From Galbitalea soli (GTDB lineage Bacteria > Actinomycetota > Actinomycetes > Actinomycetales > Microbacteriaceae), in the NCBI RefSeq assembly GCF_010686725.1, contig NZ_JAAGWZ010000002.1, forward strand, positions 372,001 through 436,000: DNA of 64,000 bases, read 5' to 3'. Below are positions 35,782-43,387 of the stretch, in pieces. Both the position numbers and the translations under genes were made by a program. Every line of letters starts with the position of its first letter. The stretch's first letter is position 1. The notes beneath the pieces are model-generated. The model had not been told where the DNA came from and made no database searches. It was given only the letters and a program-made list of their open reading frames with translations.

Positions 35782-37057
35782 CGCGACCGGTCAGCGCGCT
35801 CCCGCGCAGATCAAGCAGCCGCGCAACCCGATCAGCCGCAAGCAGGTCGAGACGGTCATCTCGCGGTCCGTCGCCGCGTCGGGCTTCGTCTTCGGGGCCC
35901 AGACCGTCGGGCCGCTCCTCGGCCAGATCAACCAGGCGAACCCGATCTGGGTGGGCGCCATCGTCAGCGCCCTGTTCGCGAGCATCATCGTCTCGCTCAT
36001 CGCCTCGATCGTGCAGCGTTTCGTGCGGCCGGGGCACGCGCTCGTCGCGATCGTCTACGTGATCGCCCTCGTCAGCTGGCCCTTCGCGGTGAGCGACCCG
36101 AGCGCCGTCACCAAAGACAATCACTGGCTCTACTACATGCTGACCGTCGGCACCGCGACGGCGGCCATCGCGTTCTCCACGCGCGTCTCGACGATCTACC
36201 TGTTCGGTGTGCCGATCATCTACGGCATCATCCGGCTCACCCCGCAGGGCGGGGGTGCGACCGCGCCGCTCGCCGCGCTCGACTCGATCTACGCGATCAT
36301 CCTCGGCGCCGCGATCGTCATCATCGTGACGATGCTGCGCCAGGCCGCGGTGAACGTCGACACCGCGCAGGCGACCGCGCTCGACCGCTACAGCCACGCG
36401 GTTCGCCAGCACGCCACCGAGGTCGAGCGCGTGCAGGTCGACTCGATCGTGCACGACAGCGTGCTCACGACGCTGCTCTCGGCCGCGCGGGCGTACACGC
36501 CGGAAGCCAAGGAGCTCGCCGCCACGATGGCGGGCAACGCGATCGGCCACCTTCACGATGCCGCCCTCGTGCAGCCCGATGACGGCACGACCATGCGCTT
36601 GCGCGACATCGCGCGCCGCATCTCGGAGGCCGCCGCCGCCATGTCGCCGCCCTTCGAGGTGCGCGGTCGCGACGCCGGACCCCGGTCCATCCCCGTGCAG
36701 GCCGGCGAGGCGATCTACTCGGCCGCCGTGCAGTCGATGGTCAACAGCCTGCAGCACGGCGGCACCGAGCCGACGATCGAGCGCTGGGTCACGCTTCGCG
36801 GGATCCGCCCCGGCGGCATCGAGGTGGCCGTCGGCGACACCGGGGCAGGGTTCCGGGTCGACGCGGTGCCGACCGAGCGGCTCGGCGTGCGCGTGTCCAT
36901 TCTGGAGCGCGTCTCGAACGCGGGCGGGACGGCGGTCATCACCTCCGCCCCCGGCGAGGGAACCCTGGTCACCCTGCGCTGGCCCGCGCTCACCCCAGCG
37001 CCCGTGATCGGCGAGGACGGCGAGCTCACCGCCGTGGATCGCGAGGCGCGTCGATGA
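35762..37057 (+). CDS. Sensor histidine kinase
   Basis: 431 residues. About five hydrophobic helices (60-88, 91-110, 122-140, 143-160, 175-193), a helical dimerisation region with likely phospho-acceptor His231 in SIVHDSVLTTLL, and a C-terminal HATPase (AIYSAAVQSMVNSLQHGG as N-box, VAVGDTGAGF as G1 box, LGVRVSILERV, GEGTLVTLRWP). Resembles NarL/DesK-class kinases that pair with LuxR-type regulators. No large extracellular sensor domain, so the signal is probably sensed in or near the membrane. ATG at 35771 is an alternative start. Confidence 0.92.
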   Translation: MAGMSSSATGQRAPAQIKQPRNPISRKQVETVISRSVAASGFVFGAQTVGPLLGQINQANPIWVGAIVSALFASIIVSLIASIVQRFVRPGHALVAIVYVIALVSWPFAVSDPSAVTKDNHWLYYMLTVGTATAAIAFSTRVSTIYLFGVPIIYGIIRLTPQGGGATAPLAALDSIYAIILGAAIVIIVTMLRQAAVNVDTAQATALDRYSHAVRQHATEVERVQVDSIVHDSVLTTLLSAARAYTPEAKELAATMAGNAIGHLHDAALVQPDDGTTMRLRDIARRISEAAAAMSPPFEVRGRDAGPRSIPVQAGEAIYSAAVQSMVNSLQHGGTEPTIERWVTLRGIRPGGIEVAVGDTGAGFRVDAVPTERLGVRVSILERVSNAGGTAVITSAPGEGTLVTLRWPALTPAPVIGEDGELTAVDREARR

Positions 37058-38088
37058 ACATCGGTGTTCCCCGCTACCTCATCGTCGGTATGGCGGGGTT
37101 GTTCTCCGGCTACCACCTGGTGCTGGCGACCTACTCGTTGCTCCGCAACATCCCGTTCAACGACGGGCCCATCTTCGTCGCGATGGCGCTGTACGCGATC
37201 GCCTCCATCATGAGCCTGGTGCCCTGGGGTCCGACCCGAATGCCGATCTGGATGGCCGGCTTCAACCTCGCCGTCGCCATCGCGCTGCCCCTGCTCGTCA
37301 CTCACGAGCTCAACCCCGCCAAGAACAACGGCTACGGCACGTGGTACGTGGCCGCTGTCGGCACCCTGATGACGATCACCTCGACGCGGCGTCGGCACAC
37401 CTTCGCGTGGATCGGCGTCATCTTCCTCGCCGTGCAGTCCGTGCTGTGGGCGGGCCCGGGGTCGCTCGCCGGCATCGGCGTCATCGGAAGCGTCGTGTGG
37501 GTCGCGGTCTCGCACATCCTCAGCTCGGGCATGGCCAAGGCCACCCGCGACGCCCAGCGCTTCGCTCTCGCCGAGCGCGAAGCGACCGACTGGCAGGCGG
37601 CGCAGGAGGCGCACGTCTTCGAGCGCCAGTTCCGGCTCGGCCAGACGAGCTCGATGGCGCTCGAAATGCTGCGGGTCATCGAGGCGAGCAACGGCAACCT
37701 CACCGACGAGCAGCGCGTCGAGTGCCTGCACCTGGAGGGCGCCATCCGCGACGAGATCCGTGGTCGCAAGCTCCTCAACGACGCCGTGCGGTCGCAGGTG
37801 ATGCAGGCCCGGCGCCGTGGGGCGACGGTGACCCTGCTCGACGAGGGCGGCATCGACGACCTCTCCGACGAAGACCTGGATCGCGTGCTCAATCGCCTCG
37901 CCGCGGCACTCGACAGCACCGACGCCGACAAGATCATCGCGCGAACGGTGCCGGAGGGCTCCGACGTCGCGGTGACCGTCGTCGGCCTGCGCTCCGCCGC
38001 CGACGAGGACGCGGTCGCCCTCGGCCAGGACTCGTCCGAGGAGGACGAGGTCAGCCTCTGGCTGGAGATCCCCCGCACCGTCGCCTGA
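37054..38088 (+). CDS. Membrane protein, third component of the two-component operon, possibly a degenerate kinase
   Basis: 344 residues, ATG overlapping the kinase stop (ATGA). Four to five hydrophobic helices (about 7-28, 42-58, 67-87, 98-112, 120-155), then a cytoplasmic helical region rich in Arg/Glu/Gln (about 165-260). The end resembles a histidine-kinase fold in layout: RVLNRLAAALDSTD where an N-box would be, SDVAVTVVGLRS, and a final VSLWLEIPRTVA strand, but no H-box His, N-box Asn or G-boxes. May modulate the neighbouring kinase. No named family recognised. Confidence 0.75.
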   Translation: MNIGVPRYLIVGMAGLFSGYHLVLATYSLLRNIPFNDGPIFVAMALYAIASIMSLVPWGPTRMPIWMAGFNLAVAIALPLLVTHELNPAKNNGYGTWYVAAVGTLMTITSTRRRHTFAWIGVIFLAVQSVLWAGPGSLAGIGVIGSVVWVAVSHILSSGMAKATRDAQRFALAEREATDWQAAQEAHVFERQFRLGQTSSMALEMLRVIEASNGNLTDEQRVECLHLEGAIRDEIRGRKLLNDAVRSQVMQARRRGATVTLLDEGGIDDLSDEDLDRVLNRLAAALDSTDADKIIARTVPEGSDVAVTVVGLRSAADEDAVALGQDSSEEDEVSLWLEIPRTVA

Positions 38089-38107
38089 CGGCGGCGGGCC
38101 GCCTTGC

Positions 38108-38191
38108 GCGAGTTGCTCGCCGCCTTCCGCGAGTTGCTCGCCCCCTCCCGCGAGTTGCTCGCCCCCTCCCGCGAGTTGCTCGCCCCCTCCC
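38108..38191 (+). repeat. Four tandem 21-base units
   Basis: GCGAGTTGCTCGCCCCCTCC plus C. Units at 38108-38128, 38129-38149, 38150-38170 and 38171-38191; the last three are identical and the first differs at two positions. A single further copy occurs at 38350-38370 inside the long repeat. Each begins with GCGAGTTG, the same word that begins the long repeat. Confidence 0.95.
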
Positions 38192-38312
38192 GCGAGTTGG
38201 CACTTTTTGTGCAACAACTCGCGTTCGCGGCCGGATTGCGCCAACTGGATGCGGCGCTCGCGTCTTGTTGCACGTTTTGTGCGACCTCGGGCGCGGAGGT
38301 GGCGAGTGTGGT

Positions 38313-38337
38313 CGGGCCGTCGAGGCCCGTCGTTTTT
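38313..38337 (+). terminator. Intrinsic terminator-like hairpin in long repeat copy 1
   Basis: CGGGCC-GTCGA-GGCCCG followed by TCGTTTTT. Six perfect base pairs, five-base loop and a T-run. It is placed to end transcription of the two-component operon. Confidence 0.6.
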
Positions 38338-38491
38338 CTCCCTTGCCCCGCGAGTTGCTCGCCGCCTTGCGGGAGTTGGCACTTTTTGTGCAACAACTCG
38401 TGTTTGGGGCCGGATTGCGCCAACTGGATGCGGCGCTCGCGTCTTGTTGCACGTTTTGTGCGACCTCGGGCGCGGAGGTGGCGAGTGTGGT

Positions 38492-38517
38492 CGGGCCGTC
38501 GAGGCCCGTCGTTTTTT
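38492..38517 (+). terminator. Intrinsic terminator-like hairpin in long repeat copy 2
   Basis: Same CGGGCC-GTCGA-GGCCCG hairpin, followed by TCGTTTTTT: a second, tandem copy 179 bases after the first. Confidence 0.6.
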
Positions 38518-38601
38518 CCCTTGCCCCGCGAGTTGGCACTTTTTGTGCAACAACTGGCGTTCGGGGCCCGATTGGGACCACTTGGTGGGAGGGGGACGAG
38601 T

Positions 38602-38625
38602 TCTTGCACAAAAAGTGCCAACTCG
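38602..38625 (-). repeat. Inverted copy of the GTTGGCACTTTTTGTGCAA palindrome
   Basis: TTGCACAAAAAGTGCCAACTCG on the plus strand, i.e. the reverse complement of the segments at 38194, 38373 and 38530. It caps the array in opposite orientation. Confidence 0.9.
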
Positions 38626-38672
38626 TGGGGGACGTGGGCACGCTCCGCAGCGAGCACGCCCGTTAACGAGCA

Positions 38673-38787
38673 GAGGGGCCGGGAAGATTTCCCGGCCCCT
38701 CGCTAAGACCCGGGTCAGGGCGACAACCCGAATATCGCCCTGACCCGCCCCCAAGTCACTGGCCCGCTTACCCTAGTCGGCCAGTGA
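38673..38787. ncRNA. Three consecutive perfect hairpins: candidate structured RNA or bidirectional terminator block
   Basis: Hairpin 1: 38673-38685 with 38689-38701, 13 base pairs, 3-base loop. Hairpin 2: 38711-38723 with 38735-38747, 13 pairs, 11-base loop. Hairpin 3: 38756-38764 with 38779-38787, 9 pairs, 14-base loop. None is followed by a T-run on either strand. It does not match tmRNA, RNase P RNA, SRP RNA or tRNA by their conserved words. Strand and function unknown. Confidence 0.45.
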
Positions 38788-38793
38788 TCTGGT

Positions 38794-38826
38794 GGTGTAA
38801 CTCAAAGAGGAACACCTAGCAGAGTT
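38794..38826 (+). other. Possible H-type pseudoknot
   Basis: GGTGT (38794-38798) can pair with ACACC (38812-38816), and the directly adjacent AACTC (38799-38803) with GAGTT (38822-38826). The interleaved order of the arms is that of a pseudoknot with stacked stems. Five-base stems alone could occur by chance. Confidence 0.35.
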
Positions 38827-39029
38827 AATAATGCCGGGACGGGGGCGTCTGCAAAAGTCGTCATTTAGGGGGACAACTGGGGGACAATTTTCTCTGAAAA
38901 TCCCTGATTAGGGGCCAATTTACCCCCACTTTGGGTGGTAAGGCAACGGATTTCGGGGTACATATGCCCCAATTCTGCGGAAAAGTTCTGAGCCCGTGGG
39001 GATAGACCGACCTGTTCCGTAGGCGAATG

Positions 39030-39096
39030 CTTCGGATTTCGTTGAATGGGCACGTGCCCACAGGGTAAATCCGAAGAATCACCCCCATTCGGGTGA
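39030..39096. repeat. Nested palindromes in the low-GC stretch
   Basis: CTTCGGATTT (39030-39039) pairs with AAATCCGAAG (39067-39076) and encloses the perfect 14-base palindrome TGGGCACGTGCCCA (39047-39060). A further hairpin TCACCC/GGGTGA spans 39079-39096. Confidence 0.7.
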
Positions 39097-39131
39097 CGGT
39101 ATTCGGGCCGCGCCCCGGCCGCCCGCGCCTA

Positions 39132-39280
39132 GGTCCAGACGCCTGGGCGCGAGCCCGGTCCAGACGCGTGGGCGCGGGCCCGATCCAGACGCCTGGGCGC
39201 GGCCCCGGTCCAGACAGACGCGCGGGCCCGTCCCAGACGCCTGGGCGCAGGCCCGGTCCAGGCGCGTGGGCGCGAACCCC
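39132..39280. repeat. 25-base minisatellite downstream of accE
   Basis: Six units of 24-26 bases (first units 39132-39156, 39157-39181, 39182-39206) built around GGTCCAGACGCCTGGGCGCG. Substitutions and small length changes occur from the fourth unit onward. Confidence 0.9.
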
Positions 39281-39296
39281 GGGCGCACCGCCCATC

Positions 39297-39362
39297 CCGT
39301 CGGGCGCACTACGCTCGCGCCCCATCGACCCGTCGGGCAGCATCACGCTCGCGCCCCAACGA
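39297..39362. repeat. Two-unit 32-34 base repeat
   Basis: CCCGTCGGGC...CGCTCGCGCCCCA occurs twice (39297-39328 and 39329-39362), shortly before the accE stop codon at 39385. Confidence 0.8.
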
Positions 39363-39384
39363 CCCGGCCGCGCGCCGGACGACC

Positions 39385-39612
39385 TCAGCCCGCGAATCCC
39401 CGCCACTGGCCGGCGCCGGGCGTCAGCGTTCCGCGAACCGATCGCTGGGTTCGCTGCCACGCGCTCTGCCCGCCGTGACTCTGGCGCCCCCGCTCGGCGG
39501 CAAGCTCGTCCAGCACGCCCGCGAGCACGGCGGTGACGGCCGCGAGCTCTTCCGCGTCGGGCGCTCCCGACACGACGACGAAATCGGCGAGAGTTGCGGC
39601 GTCGTCGGTCAC
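39385..39612 (-). CDS. accE: Acyl-CoA carboxylase epsilon subunit
   Basis: 75-residue small subunit found in actinobacterial acyl-CoA carboxylases, which helps assemble alpha and beta subunits. Acidic N-terminus, then [17 protein letters not shown] and a C-terminal [10 protein letters not shown]...GAGQWRGF pattern typical of the family. ATG at 39612 overlaps the accD stop (ATGA). Short, but position and C-terminal signature make it a confident call. Confidence 0.88.
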   Translation of the reverse strand: MTDDAATLADFVVVSGAPDAEELAAVTAVLAGVLDELAAERGRQSHGGQSAWQRTQRSVRGTLTPGAGQWRGFAG

Positions 39613-41207
39613 AGCGGGATGTTCCCGTGCTTCTTGGGCGGCAGCGTCGCCCGCTTGGTGCGCAGGGCCCGCAGCGCCTTCACGACGACGACGCGCGTCG
39701 CGGCCGGTTCGATCACTCCGTCGAGCTCACCCCGCTCGGCCGCCAGGAACGGCGACGCGACGTTGTAGGTGTACTCGTTGGCGAGGCGCGTACGCACCGC
39801 CGCGACATCCTCACCGGCGACCTCCGCCGCGCGGATCTCGTTGCGATACAGGATGTTCACCGCACCCTGCCCGCCCATGACGGCGATCTCGGCCGTCGGC
39901 CACGCGTAGTTGAGGTCGGCGCCGAGCTGCTTGGAGCCCATGACGATGTAGGCACCGCCGTAGGCCTTCCGCGTGATCACGGTGACGAGCGGCACGGTGG
40001 CTTCGGCATAGGCGTACAGCAGCTTCGCCCCGCGCCGGATCACGCCGGTCCACTCCTGGTCGGTTCCGGGGAGGTACCCCGGAACGTCGACGAGGGTGAG
40101 GATGGGGATGGAGAAGGCGTCGCAGAACCGGACGAAGCGCGCGGCCTTCTCACCCGCCTCGATGTTGAGGGTGCCCGCCATCGCGCTCGGCTGGTTGGCG
40201 ATCACACCGACCGACCGCCCCTCCACCCGGCCGAATCCGACCACGATGTTGGGTGCGTACAGCGGCTGCGTCTCGAGGAACTCGCCGCCGTCGACGATGT
40301 GCTCGATGACCGTCTTGACGTCGTACGGCTGATTGGGCGAGTCGGGGATGATCGTGTTGAGGCGACGGTCGTCGTCGGTGATCTCCAGCTCGACCGCGTT
40401 CTCGTAGACCGGCAGCTCCGCGAGGTTGTTGTCGGGGAGGTAGCTCAGGAGGGTGCGCGCGTAGTCGAGTGCGTCATCCTCGTCGCTCGCCAGGTAGTGG
40501 GAGACGCCCGAGATCTTGTTGTGGGTGAGCGCGCCGCCGAGCTCCTCCATGCCGACGTCTTCGCCGGTGACGGTCTTGATCACGTCCGGTCCGGTCACGA
40601 ACATCTGGCTCGTCTTGTCGACCATGATGACGAAGTCGGTGAGGGCCGGGGAGTACACGGCGCCACCGGCGGCCGGCCCCATGATGATCGAGATCTGCGG
40701 GATCACCCCGGAGGCCTGCGTGTTGCGGCGGAAGATCTCGCCGTACTTGCCGAGGGCGACGACGCCCTCCTGAATGCGCGCCCCGCCCGAGTCGAGCATG
40801 CCGATGATGGGCACGCCGGTCTTGAGCGCCAGGTCCATCACCTTGATGATCTTCTCGCCCGCGACCTCGCCGAGGGAGCCCCCGAAGATGGTGAAGTCCT
40901 GGCTGTAGATCGCGACCTGGCGGCCGTGGATGGTGCCGGTTCCGGTGACGACCGCGTCACCGTAGGGGCGCTTCTTCTCCATGCCGAAGGCGTGGGTGCG
41001 GTGGCGCACGAACTCGTCGAGCTCGACGAATGAGCCGTGGTCGAGCAACTGCTCGATGCGCTCGCGCGCGGTCTTCTTGCCCTTCGAGTGCTGCTTCTCG
41101 ATGGCGGCCTCGCCACTCGCGGTCACGGCCTCGTGATAGCGGGACTTCAGGTCGGCGAGCTTCCCCGCGGTCGTGAACAGGTCGGGCGTTGCATTCTCGG
41201 GGGTCAC
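39609..41207 (-). CDS. accD5: Acyl-CoA carboxylase beta subunit (AccD5/PccB-like carboxyltransferase)
   Basis: 532 residues. Transfers CO2 from carboxybiotin to acetyl- or propionyl-CoA. Crotonase-like double domain with [26 protein letters not shown] (first oxyanion hole), [19 protein letters not shown], and [17 protein letters not shown] (second). GTG at 41207 was chosen because TAGAGT lies seven bases upstream (leaderless pattern) and it gives the family's [10 protein letters not shown]-terminus; GTG codons at 41216 and 41228 are alternatives. Substrate preference not decidable. Confidence 0.94.
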   Translation of the reverse strand: MTPENATPDLFTTAGKLADLKSRYHEAVTASGEAAIEKQHSKGKKTARERIEQLLDHGSFVELDEFVRHRTHAFGMEKKRPYGDAVVTGTGTIHGRQVAIYSQDFTIFGGSLGEVAGEKIIKVMDLALKTGVPIIGMLDSGGARIQEGVVALGKYGEIFRRNTQASGVIPQISIIMGPAAGGAVYSPALTDFVIMVDKTSQMFVTGPDVIKTVTGEDVGMEELGGALTHNKISGVSHYLASDEDDALDYARTLLSYLPDNNLAELPVYENAVELEITDDDRRLNTIIPDSPNQPYDVKTVIEHIVDGGEFLETQPLYAPNIVVGFGRVEGRSVGVIANQPSAMAGTLNIEAGEKAARFVRFCDAFSIPILTLVDVPGYLPGTDQEWTGVIRRGAKLLYAYAEATVPLVTVITRKAYGGAYIVMGSKQLGADLNYAWPTAEIAVMGGQGAVNILYRNEIRAAEVAGEDVAAVRTRLANEYTYNVASPFLAAERGELDGVIEPAATRVVVVKALRALRTKRATLPPKKHGNIPL

Positions 41208-41214
41208 GGATTTC

Positions 41215-41220
41215 ACTCTA
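41215..41220 (-). promoter_or_regulatory. -10 box, leaderless promoter of accD5-accE
   Basis: TAGAGT on the minus strand with a 7-base gap to the GTG at 41207. Confidence 0.55.
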
Positions 41221-41397
41221 CTCAACACCCCCCAGCCCCGAGCGTTGTCGGAACCGCACAGAAACTCGCGCGCCCTGTTGCAGGATTCTCATTCGTCGCT
41301 TCACGGTCAGCCGACGTTCACCCGATCGAAACGCTGCCGATCCCCTGCCGCGCCTAGCGTGGGGAACTCCAGCGGAGAGAGCGATGGGGGACAGCCG

Positions 41398-42570
41398 GTG
41401 AGCGTGGTGGCGATCATCCCGGCCCGGGGAGGTGCGGTCGGCCGTCTCGGAGCGGATCTCGTGCGCGTCGGGGGAGCGACCCTCATCGCCCGGGCGATCC
41501 GGGCGGCGCGGGGGAGTGCGGCGGTCGACCGGGTGGTCGTCTCGACCGACGACCCCGTGGTCGCTGCGGAGGCCCGCGCCTCGGGGGCGGAGGTCCTCGT
41601 GCGGCCGGCCGAGCTCGCGGCGGCGCCCGCGGGGGTCGAACAGCTGCTGCTCCAGGTGCTCGACGCGCTCGGTGAGCAGCCGGGCATCCTCGTCGTGCTG
41701 CAGTCGACCTCGCCCTTCATCGCGCCGACCGATCTCGACGCCGCGATCACCCGGGTCGCGGCCCGCGAGTGCGACGTCGTGCTCTCCGCCGTGCCCACCC
41801 GATCCTTCCTCTGGCGTGCCGGCGCCCGTGGTCTGGAGCCCCTCGGTCACTCGCCCGCCGCCGGGTCGCGGCGCGAGGAGGCGCCCGCCCAGTTCGAGGA
41901 GACCGGCGCCTTCGCCGTGCTGGATGCCCGGGGCTTCCGCCGTGCGCGCCACCTCCGCTTCGGCACCGTCGCCGTGCAGCCCGTCGACCCGCGTCGAGCG
42001 ATGGAGGTCGTGGACGACGCCGACCTCTCGATCGCGCAGGCACTCGCCCCCGTGTTCGCGAGCGACGAGCGGGTCGACGTCGACGCGCTCGTGACCGACT
42101 TCGACGGGGTGCACACCGACGACCGCGTCTCCATCGGCGGCGACGGGCTGGAGCGCGTGACCACGAGCCGAAGCGACGGCATGGGCATGGAGTTCCTGCG
42201 CACCGCCGGCTACCCGCTGCTCATCGTCAGCAAGGAGACCAATCGCGTCGTCACCGCCCGCGCGCGCAAACTGCACGTCGACGTGCGTCAGGGAGTCGAC
42301 GACAAGGCGGCCGTGCTCGAGGCCTGGGCGAAGACGCGCGGGCTCTCGCTCGACCGCATCGCCTACATCGGCAACGACCTCAACGACCTGGCCTCGATGG
42401 GACTCGTCGGCTGGCCGGTCGCGGTCGCGGATGCCCACCCCGAAGTGATCCGGGCGGCGCGCATCGTGCTCACGCGCCCCGGCGGGCACGGTGCGATCCG
42501 GGAGTTCGCGGAACGGATGCTGCGCACGCGCACGGCGGCCTCCGGGGAGGGATGCGCGCAGCTAGCCTGA
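41398..42570 (+). CDS. Fused acylneuraminate cytidylyltransferase-like / KdsC-like HAD phosphatase
   Basis: 390 residues. The N-terminal about 225 residues resemble CMP-sialic/CMP-Kdo synthetases (VAIIPARGG..., VVVSTDDPVVAAEA, VVLQSTSPFI, FEETGAF). The rest is a KdsC-type HAD domain (VTDFDGVHTDD nucleophile loop, IVSKETN, YIGNDLNDLASM). The synthetase signature S-K-G-I-P-x-K-N after ARGG is degenerate (AVGRLGADL), lacking the catalytic-site Lys/Asn. No NeuB or KdsA homologue is in the window. GTG at 41398 follows a GGGGGA ribosome site. Actual substrate uncertain. Confidence 0.85.
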   Translation: MSVVAIIPARGGAVGRLGADLVRVGGATLIARAIRAARGSAAVDRVVVSTDDPVVAAEARASGAEVLVRPAELAAAPAGVEQLLLQVLDALGEQPGILVVLQSTSPFIAPTDLDAAITRVAARECDVVLSAVPTRSFLWRAGARGLEPLGHSPAAGSRREEAPAQFEETGAFAVLDARGFRRARHLRFGTVAVQPVDPRRAMEVVDDADLSIAQALAPVFASDERVDVDALVTDFDGVHTDDRVSIGGDGLERVTTSRSDGMGMEFLRTAGYPLLIVSKETNRVVTARARKLHVDVRQGVDDKAAVLEAWAKTRGLSLDRIAYIGNDLNDLASMGLVGWPVAVADAHPEVIRAARIVLTRPGGHGAIREFAERMLRTRTAASGEGCAQLA

Positions 42571-42574
42571 GTCG

Positions 42575-43384
42575 ATGCACCTGCCGCTCAGCTCCGCGAT
42601 CGCCGCCCGCCTCGACGTCGTCCACGACGTCGCCTCCACCAATGACGTGCTGGCCGCTCTCGTGCGCGAGGGCGATGTCGCCGACTTCACGGTCGTGACC
42701 TCGACCTCGCAACGGGCGGGGCGCGGCCGACTGGGACGGGCGTGGACGGCGCCGGCGGGCGGGATGCTCGCGACGAGCATCCTCGTGCGGCCCCGTCTGC
42801 CCGGCGCCGTCGCCGGCGCCGTCGCTCTGCCGACGCTCGGCTGGCTGCCGCTGCTCGCGGGCGTCGCGGTGGCCGACGCGGTCCGCTCACTCGTGGGCGA
42901 CCATCGCACGACCGTCAAATGGCCGAACGACGTGCAGATCGACGGTCTCAAGGTGGCGGGGATCCTCTCCGAACTGCAGCCGGGCGCCGATTCGGTCGTC
43001 GTCGGCATCGGGCTCAATCTCAGCCTCACCGCCGAGCAGCTGCCGGTGCCCACGGCGACCTCGCTGCTGCTCGCCGGCGCCACCGAGTCGGGGGATGCCC
43101 TCGTCGACCTCGCCCTCAGCCGCATGCTCCTCCGTCTGCGCGAGCTCGTCGACGCGCTGATCGCCGCGGGCGGGGATGCCCGTGCCGCCGGTCTGCTCGA
43201 CACGGTGAGCGCCGCCTGCGGCACCCTCGGCCAGCGGGTGCGGGTTGAGCTGCCGGGTGGCGACGACCTCGTCGGCGTCGCCCGATCTCTCGACGACTCC
43301 GGTCGCATCGTCGTCGTGCGCGAATCGGATGGCCGCCCGCAGGCTGTCGCCGCCGGAGACGTGACCCACCTGAGGTATGAATGA
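42575..43384 (+). CDS. birA: Biotin-[acetyl-CoA-carboxylase] ligase
   Basis: 269 residues, catalytic type without the N-terminal DNA-binding domain, so not itself a repressor. Motifs: RAGRGRLGRAW (biotinyl-AMP loop), VKWPNDVQIDGLKVAGIL and VVGIGLNLS. Attaches biotin to the Lys of the accA3-type subunit's LEAMKMEQ. Starts four bases after the upstream stop; TAGCCT ends six bases before the ATG, so it may also be made from its own leaderless message. Confidence 0.95.
   Translation: MHLPLSSAIAARLDVVHDVASTNDVLAALVREGDVADFTVVTSTSQRAGRGRLGRAWTAPAGGMLATSILVRPRLPGAVAGAVALPTLGWLPLLAGVAVADAVRSLVGDHRTTVKWPNDVQIDGLKVAGILSELQPGADSVVVGIGLNLSLTAEQLPVPTATSLLLAGATESGDALVDLALSRMLLRLRELVDALIAAGGDARAAGLLDTVSAACGTLGQRVRVELPGGDDLVGVARSLDDSGRIVVVRESDGRPQAVAAGDVTHLRYE
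43376..43381 (+). promoter_or_regulatory. -10 box, leaderless promoter of the PH-domain gene
   Basis: TATGAA, six bases before the ATG at 43388, overlapping the 3' end of birA. Confidence 0.45.
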
Positions 43385-43387
43385 CTC

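Larger units (their letters stand above)
38192..38570 (+). repeat. Long direct repeat (179 and 158 bases, plus a truncated third copy)
   Basis: Copy 1 runs 38192-38370, copy 2 38371-38528 and a truncated copy starts at 38528. Copies 1 and 2 are nearly identical; they differ in length because copy 1 carries one extra 21-base unit at its end. Each starts with the imperfect palindrome GTTGGCACTTTTTGTGCAAC, has a second one (GTTGCACGTTTTGTGCGAC, 38267-38285 and 38446-38464) and ends with a terminator-like hairpin. Confidence 0.92.
38089..39384. other. 1.3 kb non-coding, highly structured and repetitive gap between convergent genes
   Basis: No convincing gene. From left to right it holds a 21-base array and a nested long repeat (38108-38570), an inverted copy of its palindrome (38602-38625), three consecutive perfect hairpins (38673-38787), a possible pseudoknot (38794-38826), a lower-GC stretch (about 38800-39096) with nested palindromes, a 25-base minisatellite (39132-39280) and a two-unit repeat (39297-39362). 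It separates the signalling operon from accE. Frames read through the repeats give repeated ALFVQQL-like peptides, which are by-products. Confidence 0.85.

Noticed and set aside
38108-38570. CRISPR array
   Set aside because: Units are directly abutting or nested, with no unique spacers of constant length and no cas genes nearby.
38051-38743. Open frames on both strands with repeated ALFVQQL- or HFLCNN-type peptides
   Set aside because: They are translations of the DNA repeats in several frames at once, with no start context or codon bias. Treated as non-coding.
38673-38826. tmRNA, RNase P RNA or tRNA gene
   Set aside because: No T-loop, no CCA-type acceptor pairing, no tag reading frame and none of the conserved RNase P words.
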